A DNA stretch of 64,000 bases, taken from NCBI GenBank assembly GCA_964613035.1, contig CAZTFQ010000004.1:61023-125022 (forward strand), in the 5' to 3' direction. Below, one piece after another: positions 63,487 to 64,000 of the stretch. The stretch is from CAVIQK01 sp964613035 (GTDB taxonomy: Bacteria > Bacillota > Clostridia > Christensenellales > DTU072). The stretch's first letter is position 1, and each line of letters begins with the position of its first letter. The translations under genes were made by a program, and so were the position numbers. The notes beneath the pieces are model-generated. The model was given only the letters and a program-made list of their open reading frames with translations, searched no databases and was not told where the DNA came from.

Positions 63487-63561
63487 GCGGAAGTAGCTCA
63501 GTGGTAGAGTGTCGCCTTGCCAAGGCGAATGTCGCGGGTCCGAATCCCGTCTTCCGCTCCA
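63487..63561 (+). tRNA. tRNA-Gly (anticodon GCC)
   Basis: 75 nt with CCA encoded. Acceptor GCGGAAG/CTTCCGC; anticodon loop TTGCCAA; T-loop GTCCGAATC. Confidence 0.96.
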
Positions 63562-63565
63562 ACAA

Positions 63566-63588
63566 GGGCGAAAACGATGTTTTCGCCC
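63566..63588 (+). repeat. Hairpin between tRNA-Gly and tRNA-Lys
   Basis: GGGCGAAAAC and GTTTTCGCCC form a perfect 10-bp stem with a 3-nt loop, with no T-run. It is probably a spacer structure or processing signal. Confidence 0.6.
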
Positions 63589-63600
63589 AAACAATTCCTC

Positions 63601-63676
63601 GGACGATTAGCTCAGTTGGTAGAGCAACTGACTCTTAATCAGTGGGTCCAGGGTTCGAGTCCCTGATCGTCCACCA
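63601..63676 (+). tRNA. tRNA-Lys (anticodon CTT)
   Basis: 76 nt with CCA encoded. Acceptor GGACGAT/ATCGTCC; anticodon loop CTCTTAA; T-loop GTTCGAGTC. Confidence 0.96.
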
Positions 63677-63726
63677 AGAGAAACCTAAATCAAACCCTTG
63701 TGTTGATTCGGGTTTCTCTTTTTTAT
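63677..63726 (+). terminator. Terminator of the tRNA cluster
   Basis: AGAGAAACC (63677-63685) pairs with GGTTTCTCT (63711-63719), followed by a T-run. Confidence 0.8.
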
Positions 63727-63747
63727 ACGCGAATATTTGATATTCAC

Positions 63748-63822
63748 CGTCATTGCAAAAAGCGGTATGCCCCCACCCCGTCATTACAAGGAGCACCGCC
63801 CCACCTCGTCATTGCGAGGAGC
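63748..63822 (+). repeat. Three degenerate copies of CGTCATTGCGAGGAGC
   Basis: Copies at 63748-63763, 63779-63794 and 63807-63822, spaced 31 and 28 nt. The last copy is followed by GAACTGACG, a partial inverted end. The motif resembles dispersed intergenic repeats seen in many genomes. Confidence 0.6.
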
Positions 63823-63912
63823 GAACTGACGCGCTTGTATAGTCAAGCACCCGTCACAGTGCCTTTTTGAAAAAAATCAAATGCAATATTTTATCTCAAC
63901 ATATAAAAACGA

Positions 63913-63941
63913 TTGAATTTTTCTTGAATTTACGCTATTAT
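63913..63941 (+). promoter_or_regulatory. Promoter of a gene leaving the window
   Basis: TTGAAT (63913-63918), 17-nt spacer, TATTAT (63936-63941). Confidence 0.6.
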
Positions 63942-63967
63942 ACAAGAAATATTAGAAAAGGAACGGT

Positions 63968-64000
63968 ACGAAAAAAGTGCTCTTTAATCTCATTTCCACA
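63968..64000 (+). CDS. Start of an unidentified gene, possibly secreted (cut by the window end)
   Basis: A ribosome site AAAAGGAA (about 63956-63963) is followed at normal distance by ACG AAA AAA GTG CTC, reading (T/M)KKVLFNLIST, a signal-peptide-like beginning. The only standard start is GTG at 63977, which is 14 nt from the site. Only 11 codons are visible, so no function can be given. Confidence 0.35.

Noticed and set aside
63748..63822. CRISPR array
   Set aside because: Only three degenerate, unequally spaced copies with no conserved spacer length and no cas genes nearby.

Overview
This 64 kb window looks like chromosome of an anaerobic Clostridia-type Firmicute, probably an uncultured gut lineage. 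The evidence is gene order close to the Bacillus/Clostridium core (plsX-rnc-smc-ftsY, ylxM-ffh-rpsP-KH-rimM-trmD, rbgA-rnhB, dprA-topA-trmFO-hslV-hslU, ftsK-rimO-pncC-recA-rny), a large Bacillus-type SRP RNA, and fermentative enzymes (Pta/AckA, indolepyruvate:ferredoxin oxidoreductase, NifS/NifU) with no aerobic respiratory genes. GC looks moderate (low 40s per cent, by eye). No phage, transposon or CRISPR array is visible. The window is mostly housekeeping, with novelty in gene architecture and in initiation signals.

Layout. 1-2311: the 5' part of a secreted LamG/GH127 glycosidase (minus strand, cut by the window edge), whose reading frame breaks at a run of nine G just after the signal sequence. 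2516-15408: a long minus-strand operon, comM-dprA-topA-trmFO-hslV-hslU-hisS-rseC-trxA-glyA-nifS-nifU. 15547-18098: rplS plus a lipoprotein/GT-C-like membrane fusion. 18273-23426: the ylxM...yraN translation and secretion operon. 23522-30490: yceD-rpmF-plsX-rnc-smc-ftsY. 30539-32731: pta-ackA. 32819-35010 (plus): tmcAL and ylbJ. 34987-37536: a coiled-coil protein, a fused rsmD-coaD, and alr. 37568-41600: an aryl 2-oxoacid cluster (iorA-iorB-paaK-ACT). 41815: a Cys-rich mini-protein. 42070-51611: the M16 peptidase-dut-ftsK-rimO-pncC-recA-rny operon. 51726-53925 (plus): a deacetylase-like protein and glyS. 53929-55811: a membrane protein and Hsp33. 55970-58593 (plus): asd-dapA-dapB for lysine/DAP synthesis. 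58635-61808: two lipoproteins flanking proS. 61957-62217: SRP RNA. 62257-63249: a membrane/coiled-coil protein. 63395-63676: a Leu-Gly-Lys tRNA cluster. 63748 onward: short dispersed repeats and the promoter of a gene that leaves the window.

The most interesting signals are these. (1) Several consensus-like promoters (-35, 17-bp spacer, -10) lie so close to the start codon that the mRNAs should be leaderless or nearly so. At rsmD-coaD and at the gene starting at 63249 the -10 ends exactly 6 nt before the ATG; the M16-ftsK-recA and yceD-rpmF-plsX operons have 11-12 nt. (2) RsmD and CoaD are fused in one uninterrupted frame. (3) The GH127 gene has a homopolymer frameshift that could be phase-variable. 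(4) A lipobox protein is fused to a polytopic GT-C-like domain. (5) Two apparent gene starts have a Shine-Dalgarno sequence at normal distance but a non-canonical codon (ATT, ACG). (6) The SRP RNA has an unusual apical loop. Many operon ends use compact terminators that overlap or abut stop codons.
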